DNA of 64,000 bases from assembly GCF_050157905.1 (NCBI RefSeq), contig NZ_JBKIWZ010000001.1:2728001-2792000 (forward strand), given 5' to 3'. A model generated the notes under the pieces. The model saw only the letters and a program-made list of their open reading frames with translations, searched no databases and was not told the DNA's origin. Each line of letters begins with the position of its first letter. Within the stretch, counting starts at the first letter, position 1. Positions 8,214 through 16,187 of this stretch are shown in pieces. The DNA is from Pantoea sp050157905 (GTDB taxonomy: Bacteria; Pseudomonadota; Gammaproteobacteria; Enterobacterales; Enterobacteriaceae). A program made the translations under genes and the position numbers.

Positions 8214-8609
8214 ATGACTGACTCACAGCAGAACCACGGCCCGGCGAAAGGGGTCATTAACATCGGTCAGCGCATTGTGACCACGCTGGTGGGTATGGTT
8301 GAGACGCGTGTCCGTCTGGCAGTGGTGGAACTGGAACAGGAAAAAGCAAACCTGATACAGCTGCTGTTGATGGTGGGCCTGACCATGCTGTTCACGGCAT
8401 TTGGTCTGATGAGTCTGATGGTGCTGATTATCTGGGCCGTAGATGCACAGTACCGCCTGATGGCCATTGGCATCACGACCGGCACGCTGTTCCTGCTGGC
8501 GGTTATCTTCGGACTCTGGACGCTTCACAAAACACGTCAGTCCACGCTGTTGCGCCATACGCGTAAAGAGCTGGAAACCGACCGTAAATTGCTGGAGGAG
8601 CAGCGCTGA
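8214..8609 (+). CDS. yqjE: YqjE-family inner-membrane protein (phage holin superfamily III-like)
   Basis: A 131-residue membrane protein whose function is not established. Two transmembrane helices span about residues 45-70 (LIQLLLMVGLTMLFTAFGLM and on) and 80-105. An amphipathic N-terminal segment (RVRLAVVELEQEKANL) precedes them and a charged C-terminal tail follows (LLRHTRKELETDRKLLEEQR). Closely matches E. coli YqjE. It starts 2 bp after yqjD and its TGA overlaps the yqjK ATG, so yqjD-yqjE-yqjK are coupled. Confidence 0.92.
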   Translation: MTDSQQNHGPAKGVINIGQRIVTTLVGMVETRVRLAVVELEQEKANLIQLLLMVGLTMLFTAFGLMSLMVLIIWAVDAQYRLMAIGITTGTLFLLAVIFGLWTLHKTRQSTLLRHTRKELETDRKLLEEQR

Positions 8610-8893
8610 TGAGCCGCCGCGAGCGTGAAGAACGCATCCATGAACTGCTTAAGCATGTGCAGCAGCAGCGGCTGGACTTGAGCGCTGCGCGGCGTGACTG
8701 GCTGGAAGGCACCGCCCACTACGATCGCGGCTGGTTTACTTTCCTCAGCTTACGTCGCTATCTGGCTATCGGCAGCAGTGCGCTGGCCGTTTACTCGATT
8801 CGCAGCCCTAACAGGCTGCTACGCTGGGCAAAACGGGGCTTCGGCGCCTGGAGCACCTGGCGCATGATCAAGTCTGCGATGCCACCGCGCTAA
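8609..8893 (+). CDS. yqjK: YqjK-like family protein
   Basis: A 94-residue conserved enterobacterial protein of unknown role. An Arg/Glu-rich N-terminal helix (MSRREREERIHELLKHVQQQ) is followed by a short hydrophobic stretch (LAIGSSALAVYSI, about residues 48-60) and a basic tail, suggesting a membrane-associated partner of YqjE. Its ATG overlaps the yqjE stop. A strong hairpin terminator ends the operon 8 bp after the stop. Confidence 0.88.
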   Translation: MSRREREERIHELLKHVQQQRLDLSAARRDWLEGTAHYDRGWFTFLSLRRYLAIGSSALAVYSIRSPNRLLRWAKRGFGAWSTWRMIKSAMPPR

Positions 8894-8900
8894 TCCTGCT

Positions 8901-8930
8901 AAAAGCCGGCCCTGAAAAGGCCGGCTTTTC
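8901..8930 (+). terminator. intrinsic terminator of yqjCDEK
   Basis: AAAAGCCGGCC and GGCCGGCTTTT form an 11-bp stem around a short loop (CTGAAAA), with the T-run in the distal arm. It separates yqjK from yqjF. Confidence 0.9.
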
Positions 8931-9095
8931 TTCATCAGAATTTCTGAAAAACACTGACAGTATATCTCGCTTACAACCTTTTCACTGCGCGACTATCATC
9001 TCCAGCCATCACCCCAATGAACGCAGCACTGCTTTCAGCGGGCATAAACCCTGCGGGCAACCTGCCCTGCATCATTGATAGCGCTGGAGTAAATG

Positions 9096-9506
9096 ATGAA
9101 AAAATTCGAAGATACTGGTCTGTTGCTGGCTCGCATCCTGATGCCAATCCTGTTCATTACCGCAGGCTGGGGCAAGATTACCGGTTATGCTGGTACGCAG
9201 CAGTATATGGAAGCGATGGGCGTGCCTGGCTTTATGCTGCCGCTGGTAATTCTGCTGGAGTTCGGCGGCGGCCTGGCCATCCTGTTTGGTTTCCTGACCC
9301 GTTTTACAGCTCTGTTTACCGCAGGCTTCACTATCCTGACGGCGTTCCTGTTCCACAGTAATTTTGCTGAAGGCGTCAACCAGCTGATGTTCATGAAGAA
9401 CCTCTCTATCGCTGGTGGCTTTCTGGTATTGGGTCTGGTCGGTCCTGGCGCATACAGCCTGGATCACCTGATCGGCAAAAGAAAACTGCAGGCCGTTGCA
9501 CGCTAA
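9096..9506 (+). CDS. yqjF: DoxX-family quinone-type membrane protein YqjF
   Basis: A DoxX-like inner-membrane protein of 136 residues with four helices. The stretch ITAGWGKITGYAGTQQYMEA and the following PLVILLEFGGGLAI are nearly identical to E. coli YqjF. In E. coli its promoter is induced by dinitrotoluene breakdown products through YhaJ, whose gene also lies in this window (17022-17921). Two ATGs occur (9093 and 9096). The second has better spacing from GGAG at 9086-9089 and matches the E. coli start MKK. Confidence 0.94.
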   Translation: MKKFEDTGLLLARILMPILFITAGWGKITGYAGTQQYMEAMGVPGFMLPLVILLEFGGGLAILFGFLTRFTALFTAGFTILTAFLFHSNFAEGVNQLMFMKNLSIAGGFLVLGLVGPGAYSLDHLIGKRKLQAVAR

Positions 9507-9540
9507 TCTTACGTAATGCGTAATGCCACATATACTTAGC

Positions 9541-9564
9541 AGGGCGGGGACATTTCCCCGCCCT
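9541..9564 (+). terminator. hairpin between yqjF and yqjG
   Basis: A perfect 10-bp stem (AGGGCGGGGA with TCCCCGCCCT) around CATT, followed by GTTTGC. Its position 33 bp after yqjF and 18 bp before yqjG suits a terminator or attenuating hairpin; the T-run is weak. Confidence 0.6.
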
Positions 9565-9582
9565 GTTTGCATTGGAGCGATT

Positions 9583-10557
9583 ATGGGACAGTTAGTTGAC
9601 GGTGTCTGGCATGACACCTGGTATGACACCAAATCTACCGGCGGACGATTTAAACGTTCAGAGTCGGCGTTTCGTCACTGGGTTACGGCGGACGGCAGTG
9701 CCGGTCCGACAGGCAACGCGGGATTCACCGCCGAACGCGACCGCTATCATCTTTATGTCTCGCTGGCCTGCCCATGGGCGCACCGCACCCTGCTGATGCG
9801 CCAGCTGAAAGGGCTGGAAAGCATGATTGATGTGTCAGTCGTTCATCCCCTGATGCTGGAGAACGGCTGGACCTTCGATGACACTTTCGAAGAGGCGACC
9901 GGCGACAAGCTCTATCAGAACGAATTCCTCTATCAGCTCTATCTGCACGCCGACCCGCAGTATAGTGGCCGCGTCACCGTACCGGTTCTGTGGGACAAGC
10001 AGCAGAATACCATCGTCAGCAATGAGTCAGCGGATATTATCCGTATGTTCAACAGCGCCTTTGACGCGGTGGGTGCGCGCGCCGGTGATTACTATCCCGT
10101 AACGTTGCGTCAGAAAATCGATGAGCTGAACGGCTGGATTTACGACACCGTGAACAACGGCGTCTATAAGTCAGGCTTTGCTACGTCGCAATCCGCCTAC
10201 GATGAGGCCGTGACGGCCCTGTTCCATTCGCTGTCGCGGCTGGAGCAGATTTTAGGCCAGCACCGCTATCTGGCTGGCGACCAGCTGACTGAAGCGGATC
10301 TTCGACTCTGGACCACGCTGGTCCGCTTCGACCCGGTCTATGTGACCCACTTTAAATGCGATCGTCATCGAATTTCTGATTACAGAAATCTCAGTGGCTT
10401 CCTGCGCGACATCTATCAGATGCCCGGCATTGCAGAGACGGTCAGCCTGCCGCATATCCGTCACCACTACTATTGCAGCCATAAGACCATCAATCCGCAC
10501 GGCGTCATTTCGCTGGGTCCGGCATTTGACTGGGATGAACCGCACGGCCGCGATTAA
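9583..10557 (+). CDS. yqjG: glutathionyl-hydroquinone reductase (xi-class GST)
   Basis: A 324-residue cytoplasmic enzyme that removes glutathione from glutathionyl-hydroquinones. The catalytic cysteine is Cys63 in YVSLACPWAHRTLL, as in E. coli YqjG. The N-terminal thioredoxin fold is followed by a helical C-terminal GST domain (YLAGDQLTEADLRLWTTLVR). ATG 9583 (MGQLVDGVWHDTWYDT) is chosen over an upstream in-frame start because it has GGAG at good spacing and fits the family. It is convergent with rnpB and its repeat array, which begins 18 bp after the stop. Confidence 0.96.
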   Translation: MGQLVDGVWHDTWYDTKSTGGRFKRSESAFRHWVTADGSAGPTGNAGFTAERDRYHLYVSLACPWAHRTLLMRQLKGLESMIDVSVVHPLMLENGWTFDDTFEEATGDKLYQNEFLYQLYLHADPQYSGRVTVPVLWDKQQNTIVSNESADIIRMFNSAFDAVGARAGDYYPVTLRQKIDELNGWIYDTVNNGVYKSGFATSQSAYDEAVTALFHSLSRLEQILGQHRYLAGDQLTEADLRLWTTLVRFDPVYVTHFKCDRHRISDYRNLSGFLRDIYQMPGIAETVSLPHIRHHYYCSHKTINPHGVISLGPAFDWDEPHGRD

Positions 10558-10601
10558 AGATTGTGAGTGTTATATAGCAAAAACCCCGCTATTGCGGGGT
10601 T

Positions 10602-11143
10602 TCAGTCAACGTCGACGCTGACCGTTAAGCCGCATTCTTTCCATAGGGTGCGTCGTGGACAGACATTCATCGCTGTCTGACCGCTGCCTGAAAAGCAAAA
10701 ACCCCGCTATTGCGGGGTTCTCAGTCAACGTCGACGCTGACCGTTAAGCCGCATTCTTTCCATAAGGTGCGTCGTGGACAGACATTCATCGCCGCCTGCC
10801 CGCTGCCTGAAAAGCAAAAACCCCGCATTGCGGGGTTTTCAGTAAAAGTCGACGCTGGCCGTTAAGCCGCATTCTTTCCATAGGGTGCGTCGTGGACAGG
10901 CATTCATCGCCGCCTGCCCGCTGCCTGAAAAGCAAAAACCCCGCATTGCGGGGTTTTCAGTAAAAGTCGACGCTGGCCGTTAAGCCGCATTCTTTCCATA
11001 GGGTGCGTCGTGGACAGGCATTCATCGCCGCCTGCCCGCTGCCTGAAAAGCAAAAACCCCGCATTGCGGGGGTTTCAGTAAAAGTCGACGCTGGCCGTTA
11101 AGCCGCATTCTTTCCATAGGGTGCGTCGTGGACAGGCATTCAT
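10602..11143 (-). other. five identical-phase micro-ORFs, one per repeat
   Basis: Each repeat unit holds an ATG-to-TGA frame of 22 codons: 11075-11143, 10957-11025, 10839-10907, 10721-10789 and 10602-10670. All begin MN(A/V)CPRRTLWKECG; the first three (nearest rnpB) end ASVDFY and the last two VSVDVD. No copy is broken. A weak purine-rich GGCAGG precedes the ATG in four copies. The equivalent in mature rnpB is interrupted early (MNDCPRQNPA then stop). Translation is unproven. Confidence 0.35.
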
Positions 11144-11169
11144 CGCCGCCTGCCCGCTGCCTGAAAAGC

Positions 11170-11193
11170 AAAAACCCCGCATTGCGGGGTTTT
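11170..11193 (-). terminator. rnpB primary terminator
   Basis: On the minus strand AAAACCCCGC and GCGGGGTTTTT form a GC-rich hairpin ending in a T-run just after the RNase P RNA 3' end. Copies recur in each downstream repeat; A/T-flanked on both sides, so it may also stop yqjG transcripts. Confidence 0.92.
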
Positions 11194-11200
11194 CAGTAAA

Positions 11201-11579
<379 letters not shown>

Positions 11580-11587
11580 GGCGCGGG

Positions 11588-11616
11588 ATAATAGGACATT
11601 CCCCGCCGTTTGTCAC
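11588..11616 (-). promoter_or_regulatory. rnpB sigma-70 promoter
   Basis: On the minus strand GTGACA (11611-11616) and TATTAT (11588-11593) are separated by 17 bp and lie 8 bp before the RNase P RNA 5' end. The stretch between the -10 box and +1 is CCCGCGCC, a GC-rich discriminator typical of stringently controlled stable-RNA promoters. The -35 box overlaps the last codons of rsmI. Confidence 0.8.
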
Positions 11617-12479
11617 GCCTCTTGCTGCGCCAGCGCATACTTATAAAGCGCATTTTTCTTCACGCTGTGGATCTCCGCCGCCAGCGCGGCTGCGCGTTTC
11701 AGTGGCAGCTCCTTCTGCAGCAGCGCCAGAGTGCGCAGTGCATCGGCCGGTAACGTATCCTCATCCCCGACCTTGTGGCCTTCAACAATCAGCACCATCT
11801 CGCCTTTGCGACGATTCTCATCCTCTTTTACCCAGGCCAGCAGCTCGCCCACGGGCGCGCCGTGGATGGACTCCCAGGTTTTGGTCAGTTCACGCGCCAG
11901 CACGACATAGCGGTCAGCGCCCAGCTCACTGACCATATCCTGCAGACTGTCGATCAGGCGGTGGGTCGATTCATAGAAAATCAGCGTGCGCGGCTCCTGC
12001 ACCAGCGCCCGCAGCGCATCGCAGCGACCTTTGGTTTTGGCAGGCAGAAACCCTTCGTAACAGAAACGATCGGACGGCAGACCCGCAGCACTTAATGCGG
12101 CAATCGCGGCACAGGCACCCGGCAGCGGCACTATACGGATGCCCGCTTCACGGCAACGACGCACCAGATGATAGCCCGGATCGTTGATCAACGGCGTGCC
12201 AGCATCAGAAACTAAAGCTATGCTTTGACCGTCCTGCAGCTTCGTCAAAAGCAGCTCAGCCTTGTGCTGTTCGTTGTGGTCATGAAGTGAGAAGAGTCGC
12301 GCATTGATGGCGAAATGTTGTAGCAACAGTCCGGTATGACGTGTATCTTCCGCAGCGACCAGATCGACGCTCGAAAGCACCGTCAGCGCCCGCTGGGTGA
12401 TATCACCCAAATTACCAATCGGGGTTGGAACGATGTAGAGCGTGCTGGCAGAAATCTCTGCCCGATCGAGTTGTTTCAT
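11613..12479 (-). CDS. rsmI: 16S rRNA (cytidine1402-2'-O)-methyltransferase
   Basis: RsmI 2'-O-methylates C1402 in the ribosomal decoding centre using S-adenosylmethionine. The 288-residue protein has the tetrapyrrole-methylase fold. LYIVPTPIGNLGDIT lies at about residue 14, AEDTRHTGLLLQHF at about 40, VSDAGTPLINDPGYHLVR at about 80 and GLPSDRFCYEGFLPAKTKGR at about 132. It is divergent from lpoA, with the two starts 62 bp apart. Its 3' end carries the rnpB promoter, so rnpB transcription starts inside the rsmI terminal region. Confidence 0.97.
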   Translation of the reverse strand: MKQLDRAEISASTLYIVPTPIGNLGDITQRALTVLSSVDLVAAEDTRHTGLLLQHFAINARLFSLHDHNEQHKAELLLTKLQDGQSIALVSDAGTPLINDPGYHLVRRCREAGIRIVPLPGACAAIAALSAAGLPSDRFCYEGFLPAKTKGRCDALRALVQEPRTLIFYESTHRLIDSLQDMVSELGADRYVVLARELTKTWESIHGAPVGELLAWVKEDENRRKGEMVLIVEGHKVGDEDTLPADALRTLALLQKELPLKRAAALAAEIHSVKKNALYKYALAQQEA

Positions 12480-12541
12480 TGTTTCATCCGAATTGCCGAT
12501 TTAATATTGAGCATCTTGAAAAAAACATCACTGGATACAGT

Positions 12542-14593
12542 ATGCTTCCTTCAAAAGTCGTTCGTCATAAAGCAGGACGCTTTCTGCCTGTCATTCTTGC
12601 TGGGCTGATTTTAGCCGCGTGTAGCGGTCAGGGGCCGCAAACCTCAACCGTCAATATTCAGGGACCCATCACAGCCGGTTCCGCTTACTATCTGCAGCAG
12701 GCACAGCAAAGCAGCGATGATAGCAAGACCGACTGGCAATTACTCGCAATCCGCGCCCTGTTGAAGGAAGGAAAATATCCTGAAGCGACGCAGCAACTGA
12801 GCCAGTTGCCGCAGCAGCTTTCTGAGACGCAACAGCAGGAATCCCTGCTGCTCAACGCGCAGTTGCTGATTGCACAGCAGAAAACCAAAGAAGCGGAACC
12901 GCTGTTAGCGCAGGTGAAAACCGGCGCCCTGTCGCAGGATCAGCTGGCGCGTTACTACAGCCTGCAGATTGCCAGCGCCCAGGGTCGTCCGTCGCTCTCG
13001 CTGGTGCGGTCCTATATCGCGCAGGAGCCGCTGCTGAAAGGCACCGATCATCAGGGAAATATCGACGCTACCTGGCAGACACTGACGCAGATGTCGCCGC
13101 AGGAGGTCAGCAACCTGGTCATCAACGCCGACGAAAATGTGCTGCAGGGCTGGCTGGATCTGCTCGCGGTCTGGCGCGCGAACGCCCAGGATGCGGAGAT
13201 GCTCAAGTCAGGCATTAAAGACTGGCAGACCCGCTACCCGCAGAATCCGGCAGCCAAAACCCTGCCGACGCAGCTTAGTCAGATGCAGAACTATACCAAA
13301 GCCTCGACCAGCCTTATCGCGCTGCTGCTGCCACTGAACGGCCAGGCTCAGGTGTTCGCCAACGCCATTCAGAAAGGCTTTAATGACGCGAAGAACGGCC
13401 TCTCTGCTCCGTCCGCTCAGCCTGCTTCAACAGCCCAGCCAGCCACGGCCGATGCCACCAGCAGCACCCAGCCTGCTGCCGTCCCCGGCTCTGCCAGCGA
13501 TCCGATCAGCGCACCGCAGCAGCCGTCTGCCGACACCACCTCACAGCAGCAGACTCCGGACACCGCTTCGCAGCCTCAGTCCCAGCCGGTCGCTGCACAA
13601 CCGGCCAGCAATGCGCAGATCAAAGTGTATGACACCAGCAGCCAGCCGATTGAACAGGTCATGCAGCAGGCTCAGCAGGATGGCGCGACTATCGTGGTCG
13701 GCCCACTGCTGAAGAGCAACGTCGAGAAAGTCGCTAATAGCCAGACGCCACTGAATGTGCTGGCGCTTAACGAACCGGAACAGATCCAGAACCATCCGAA
13801 TATCTGCTACTTTGCGCTCTCTCCGGAAGATGAAGCCCGCGATGCGGCACACCACATCTGGGATCAGGGCAAACGCCAGCCCCTGCTGCTGGTTCCGCGT
13901 AGCGGATTGGGCGATCGCGTCACCAACGCCTTTGCTCAGGAGTGGCAGTCGCTGGGTGGCACGACAGTGATGCAACAGCGTTTCGGTTCCACAGCTGAGC
14001 TGAAACAGGGCATCAACAGTGGCGCAGGCATCAGCCTCTCCGGTACGCCAGTGAATGTGACGCCTGCCGCGTCGCAGGGCGTTTCCATCGCAGGGCTGAC
14101 GATTCCGGCTCCGCAGCAGAGCACGCCGGATGCGGTCAGCACCAGCAGCGGTGGCAGCGTTGATGCGGTCTATATCGTGTCGACGCAGGATGAATTGCAG
14201 CTGATTAAACCGATGATCGCGATGCGCACTGGCAGTCGCAGCAACATCTCGCTCTACGCCAGCTCACGCAGCGCACAGGCCGGTGCCGGTCCTGATTTCC
14301 GTCTGGAGATGGATGGCCTGCAGTTCAGCGACATCCCGCTGCTTTCCGGCAGCAACCCTGGCCTGATGCAACAGACTGCGAAGTCATTCAACAATGACTA
14401 TTCGCTGGTGCGTCTCTATGCCATGGGAATGGATGCCTGGACGCTGGCGAACCACTTCAACCAGATGCGCCAGACACCGGGCTTTACGCTGGATGGCAAT
14501 ACCGGCAGGCTCAGTGCCAACACGGATTGTGTGATCAACAGGACGTTGACATGGAACCAGTATCGCCGGGGCGAAATCGCACCGGCCAACTGA
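12542..14593 (+). CDS. lpoA: outer-membrane lipoprotein activator of PBP1A
   Basis: LpoA reaches from the outer membrane to activate peptidoglycan synthase PBP1A. The 683-residue protein has a lipoprotein signal (VILAGLILAAC, lipidated Cys at about residue 27). A helical TPR-like N-domain extends to about residue 260, followed by a periplasmic-binding-protein-like C-domain (IVVGPLLKSNVEKV). A low-complexity Ala/Gln/Ser/Pro/Thr linker of about 75 residues (about 282-358) lies within the C-domain. ATG 12542 is chosen because the signal peptide follows directly. The 3' end overlaps yraN by 43 bp. Confidence 0.95.
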   Translation: MLPSKVVRHKAGRFLPVILAGLILAACSGQGPQTSTVNIQGPITAGSAYYLQQAQQSSDDSKTDWQLLAIRALLKEGKYPEATQQLSQLPQQLSETQQQESLLLNAQLLIAQQKTKEAEPLLAQVKTGALSQDQLARYYSLQIASAQGRPSLSLVRSYIAQEPLLKGTDHQGNIDATWQTLTQMSPQEVSNLVINADENVLQGWLDLLAVWRANAQDAEMLKSGIKDWQTRYPQNPAAKTLPTQLSQMQNYTKASTSLIALLLPLNGQAQVFANAIQKGFNDAKNGLSAPSAQPASTAQPATADATSSTQPAAVPGSASDPISAPQQPSADTTSQQQTPDTASQPQSQPVAAQPASNAQIKVYDTSSQPIEQVMQQAQQDGATIVVGPLLKSNVEKVANSQTPLNVLALNEPEQIQNHPNICYFALSPEDEARDAAHHIWDQGKRQPLLLVPRSGLGDRVTNAFAQEWQSLGGTTVMQQRFGSTAELKQGINSGAGISLSGTPVNVTPAASQGVSIAGLTIPAPQQSTPDAVSTSSGGSVDAVYIVSTQDELQLIKPMIAMRTGSRSNISLYASSRSAQAGAGPDFRLEMDGLQFSDIPLLSGSNPGLMQQTAKSFNNDYSLVRLYAMGMDAWTLANHFNQMRQTPGFTLDGNTGRLSANTDCVINRTLTWNQYRRGEIAPAN

Positions 14594-14946
14594 CCCGCCA
14601 GCAGATTGGGGCCGGGCACGAAGAAGTGGCCCGGCGCTATCTGGAACAGGCTGGCCTGACATGGGTTGCCAGCAACGTTCACTTTCGGCAGGGTGAACTT
14701 GACCTGATTATGCGTGACGGGCACTGTTGGGTGTTTGTGGAAGTCCGCTACCGTCGCGACGCGCGTTATGGTGGCGCACTCGCCAGCATAACCCGGAATA
14801 AACAACAAAAGCTGCTGCGCGCCGCCGCTCTCTGGCTGGCGCAACGCGGCGGCAGTTTTGAAACAGTGAATTGCCGTTTCGATATCATCGCCATTACCGG
14901 CACGGCGCTTGAATGGCTGCCGAATGCCTTTAATGCAGACGTTTAG
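14551..14946 (+). CDS. yraN: YraN/UPF0102 family nuclease-like protein
   Basis: A 131-residue cytoplasmic protein with a predicted endonuclease-like fold. The family motif GELDLIMRDGHCWVFVEVRYR (about residues 48-68) contains the E, D and E-x-R residues that would form the active site. The function is not established, although UPF0102 proteins are often discussed as Holliday-junction-resolvase-like. The start at 14551 lies inside the lpoA end, so the two are coupled; length equals E. coli YraN. Confidence 0.92.
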   Translation: MEPVSPGRNRTGQLTRQQIGAGHEEVARRYLEQAGLTWVASNVHFRQGELDLIMRDGHCWVFVEVRYRRDARYGGALASITRNKQQKLLRAAALWLAQRGGSFETVNCRFDIIAITGTALEWLPNAFNADV

Positions 14947-14960
14947 AACCAGGTGGTCGT

Positions 14961-15548
14961 GTGCAGGAAAGAATTAAAGCGTGTTTTACTGAAAGTATTC
15001 AGACCCAGATTGCTGCTGCTGAGGCATTGCCCGATGCCATCTCCCGTGCGGCCATGACGCTGGTGCAGTCGTTACTCAATGGCAATAAAATCCTGAGCTG
15101 TGGCAACGGGGCCTCATCGGCTAATGCCCAGCATTTTGCCGCCAGCATGATCAATCGTTTTGAGACCGAACGCCCCAGCCTGCCCGCGCTGGCGCTGAGC
15201 GCAGATAACGTGATGCTGACCGCGATCGGCAATGACCGTCTGCATGATGAAGTGTATGCCAAACAGGTACGCGCCCTGGGACAGGCTGGCGATGTGCTGC
15301 TGGCGATCTCTACCCGCGGTAACACGCGTGACATTATCAAGGCGGTAGAAGCCGCGGTAACACGCGATATGACTATCGTTGCGCTTACCGGGTATGATGG
15401 CGGAGAGCTTGCCGGACTGCTGGGCCCGCAGGATGTGGAAATCCGTATTCCCTCTCATCGCAGTGCCCGGATTCAGGAGATGCACATGCTCACCGTGAAC
15501 TGCCTGTGCGATCTGATCGATAACACTCTCTTTCCCCATCAGGAATGA
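14961..15548 (+). CDS. diaA: DnaA initiator-associating protein (SIS domain)
   Basis: DiaA binds DnaA as a tetramer and promotes timely chromosome replication initiation at oriC. The 195-residue protein is a single SIS phosphosugar-binding domain with GNGASSANAQHFAASMINRF (about residues 51-70), AISTRGNTRDIIKAVEAA and the C-terminal HRSARIQEMHMLTVNCLCDL. The start is GTG at 14961 (MQERIKACFTES), as in E. coli diaA. Clustered with lpoA, yraN and dolP. Confidence 0.96.
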   Translation: MQERIKACFTESIQTQIAAAEALPDAISRAAMTLVQSLLNGNKILSCGNGASSANAQHFAASMINRFETERPSLPALALSADNVMLTAIGNDRLHDEVYAKQVRALGQAGDVLLAISTRGNTRDIIKAVEAAVTRDMTIVALTGYDGGELAGLLGPQDVEIRIPSHRSARIQEMHMLTVNCLCDLIDNTLFPHQE

Positions 15549-15562
15549 ACGAAGGAGCACGA

Positions 15563-16135
15563 ATGAAAGCATTGAACGCTATAGCTATTCTGTTAACCGC
15601 CATGCTGCTGCAGGGCTGTGTCGCGGTCGTCGCGGGCGGTGCGGCCGTTGCGACCAAAACGGCTACCGATCCCCGCTCCGTCGGGACGCAGGTGGATGAC
15701 GGCACGCTGGAGCTGCGCGTCACAAACGCATTAGCCAAAGATCAGCAGATCAAAACCGATGCCCGCGTGATTGCGACAGCTTATCAGGGCAAAGTGCTGC
15801 TGACCGGTCAGGCACCGTCGCAGGAGATTGCTAATCGCGCCAAACAGATCACCATGGGGGTGGATGGCGCAACCGAGGTGTATAACGAAATTCGTATCGG
15901 GCAGAAAGTGACGCTCGGCACCACCTCGTCCGACACCTGGATCACCACCAAAATCCGCTCGCAGCTGCTGGGCAGCGACCAGGTGAAATCGTCAAACGTA
16001 AAAGTGACGACGGAGAATGGCGAAGTGTTCCTGCTGGGTCTGGTAACGTCACAGGAAGCACAGGCAGCGGCCGATATCGCCAGCCGCGTCAGCGGCGTGA
16101 AGCACGTTACCACCGCCTTCACCATGCTGAAATAA
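15563..16135 (+). CDS. dolP: dual-BON outer-membrane lipoprotein
   Basis: DolP (YraP) is an outer-membrane lipoprotein that binds anionic phospholipid, concentrates at the division site and supports envelope integrity and BAM function. The 190-residue protein has a lipobox (LLTAMLLQGC, Cys at about 19). BON1 starts near residue 50 (LELRVTNALAKDQQIKTDARV) and BON2 near 129 (TWITTKIRSQLLGSDQVKSS). ATG 15563 follows AAGGAG by 5 bp; an in-frame start six codons earlier is less likely. Confidence 0.95.
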   Translation: MKALNAIAILLTAMLLQGCVAVVAGGAAVATKTATDPRSVGTQVDDGTLELRVTNALAKDQQIKTDARVIATAYQGKVLLTGQAPSQEIANRAKQITMGVDGATEVYNEIRIGQKVTLGTTSSDTWITTKIRSQLLGSDQVKSSNVKVTTENGEVFLLGLVTSQEAQAAADIASRVSGVKHVTTAFTMLK

Positions 16136-16147
16136 CCTGCAGAACGC

Positions 16148-16176
16148 AAAAAAGGCGGCCCTGGCCGCCTTTTTTT
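16148..16176. terminator. bidirectional terminator between dolP and yhaK
   Basis: A-run, AGGCGGCC, CT, GGCCGCCT, T-run: a short hairpin with A/T tracts on both sides. It can stop dolP transcripts on the plus strand and yhaK transcripts on the minus strand. Confidence 0.92.
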
Positions 16177-16187
16177 ATGCCTGCGAT

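Larger units (their letters stand above)
10576..11200 (-). repeat. rnpB-distal tandem repeat array (five 118/119-bp units plus terminal partial)
   Basis: Units begin (AGCAAAAACCCC, plus-strand view) at 10576, 10694, 10813, 10931, 11049 and 11167, giving lengths of 118, 119, 118, 118 and 118 bp. The last copy is the real end of rnpB. On the minus strand each unit contains a copy of the rnpB 3' end (GGCTTAACGG, CTGTCCACGAC) and an intact hairpin terminator. The three rnpB-proximal units are nearly identical; the two distal units are slightly diverged. E. coli is known to carry comparable 113-bp repeats after rnpB. Transcripts that read through would meet up to six terminators in a row. The array fills the whole yqjG-rnpB gap. 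Confidence 0.95.

Noticed and set aside
10576..11200. CRISPR array
   Set aside because: The regular repeats are contiguous 118/119-bp copies of the rnpB tail with no unique spacers and no cas genes nearby.
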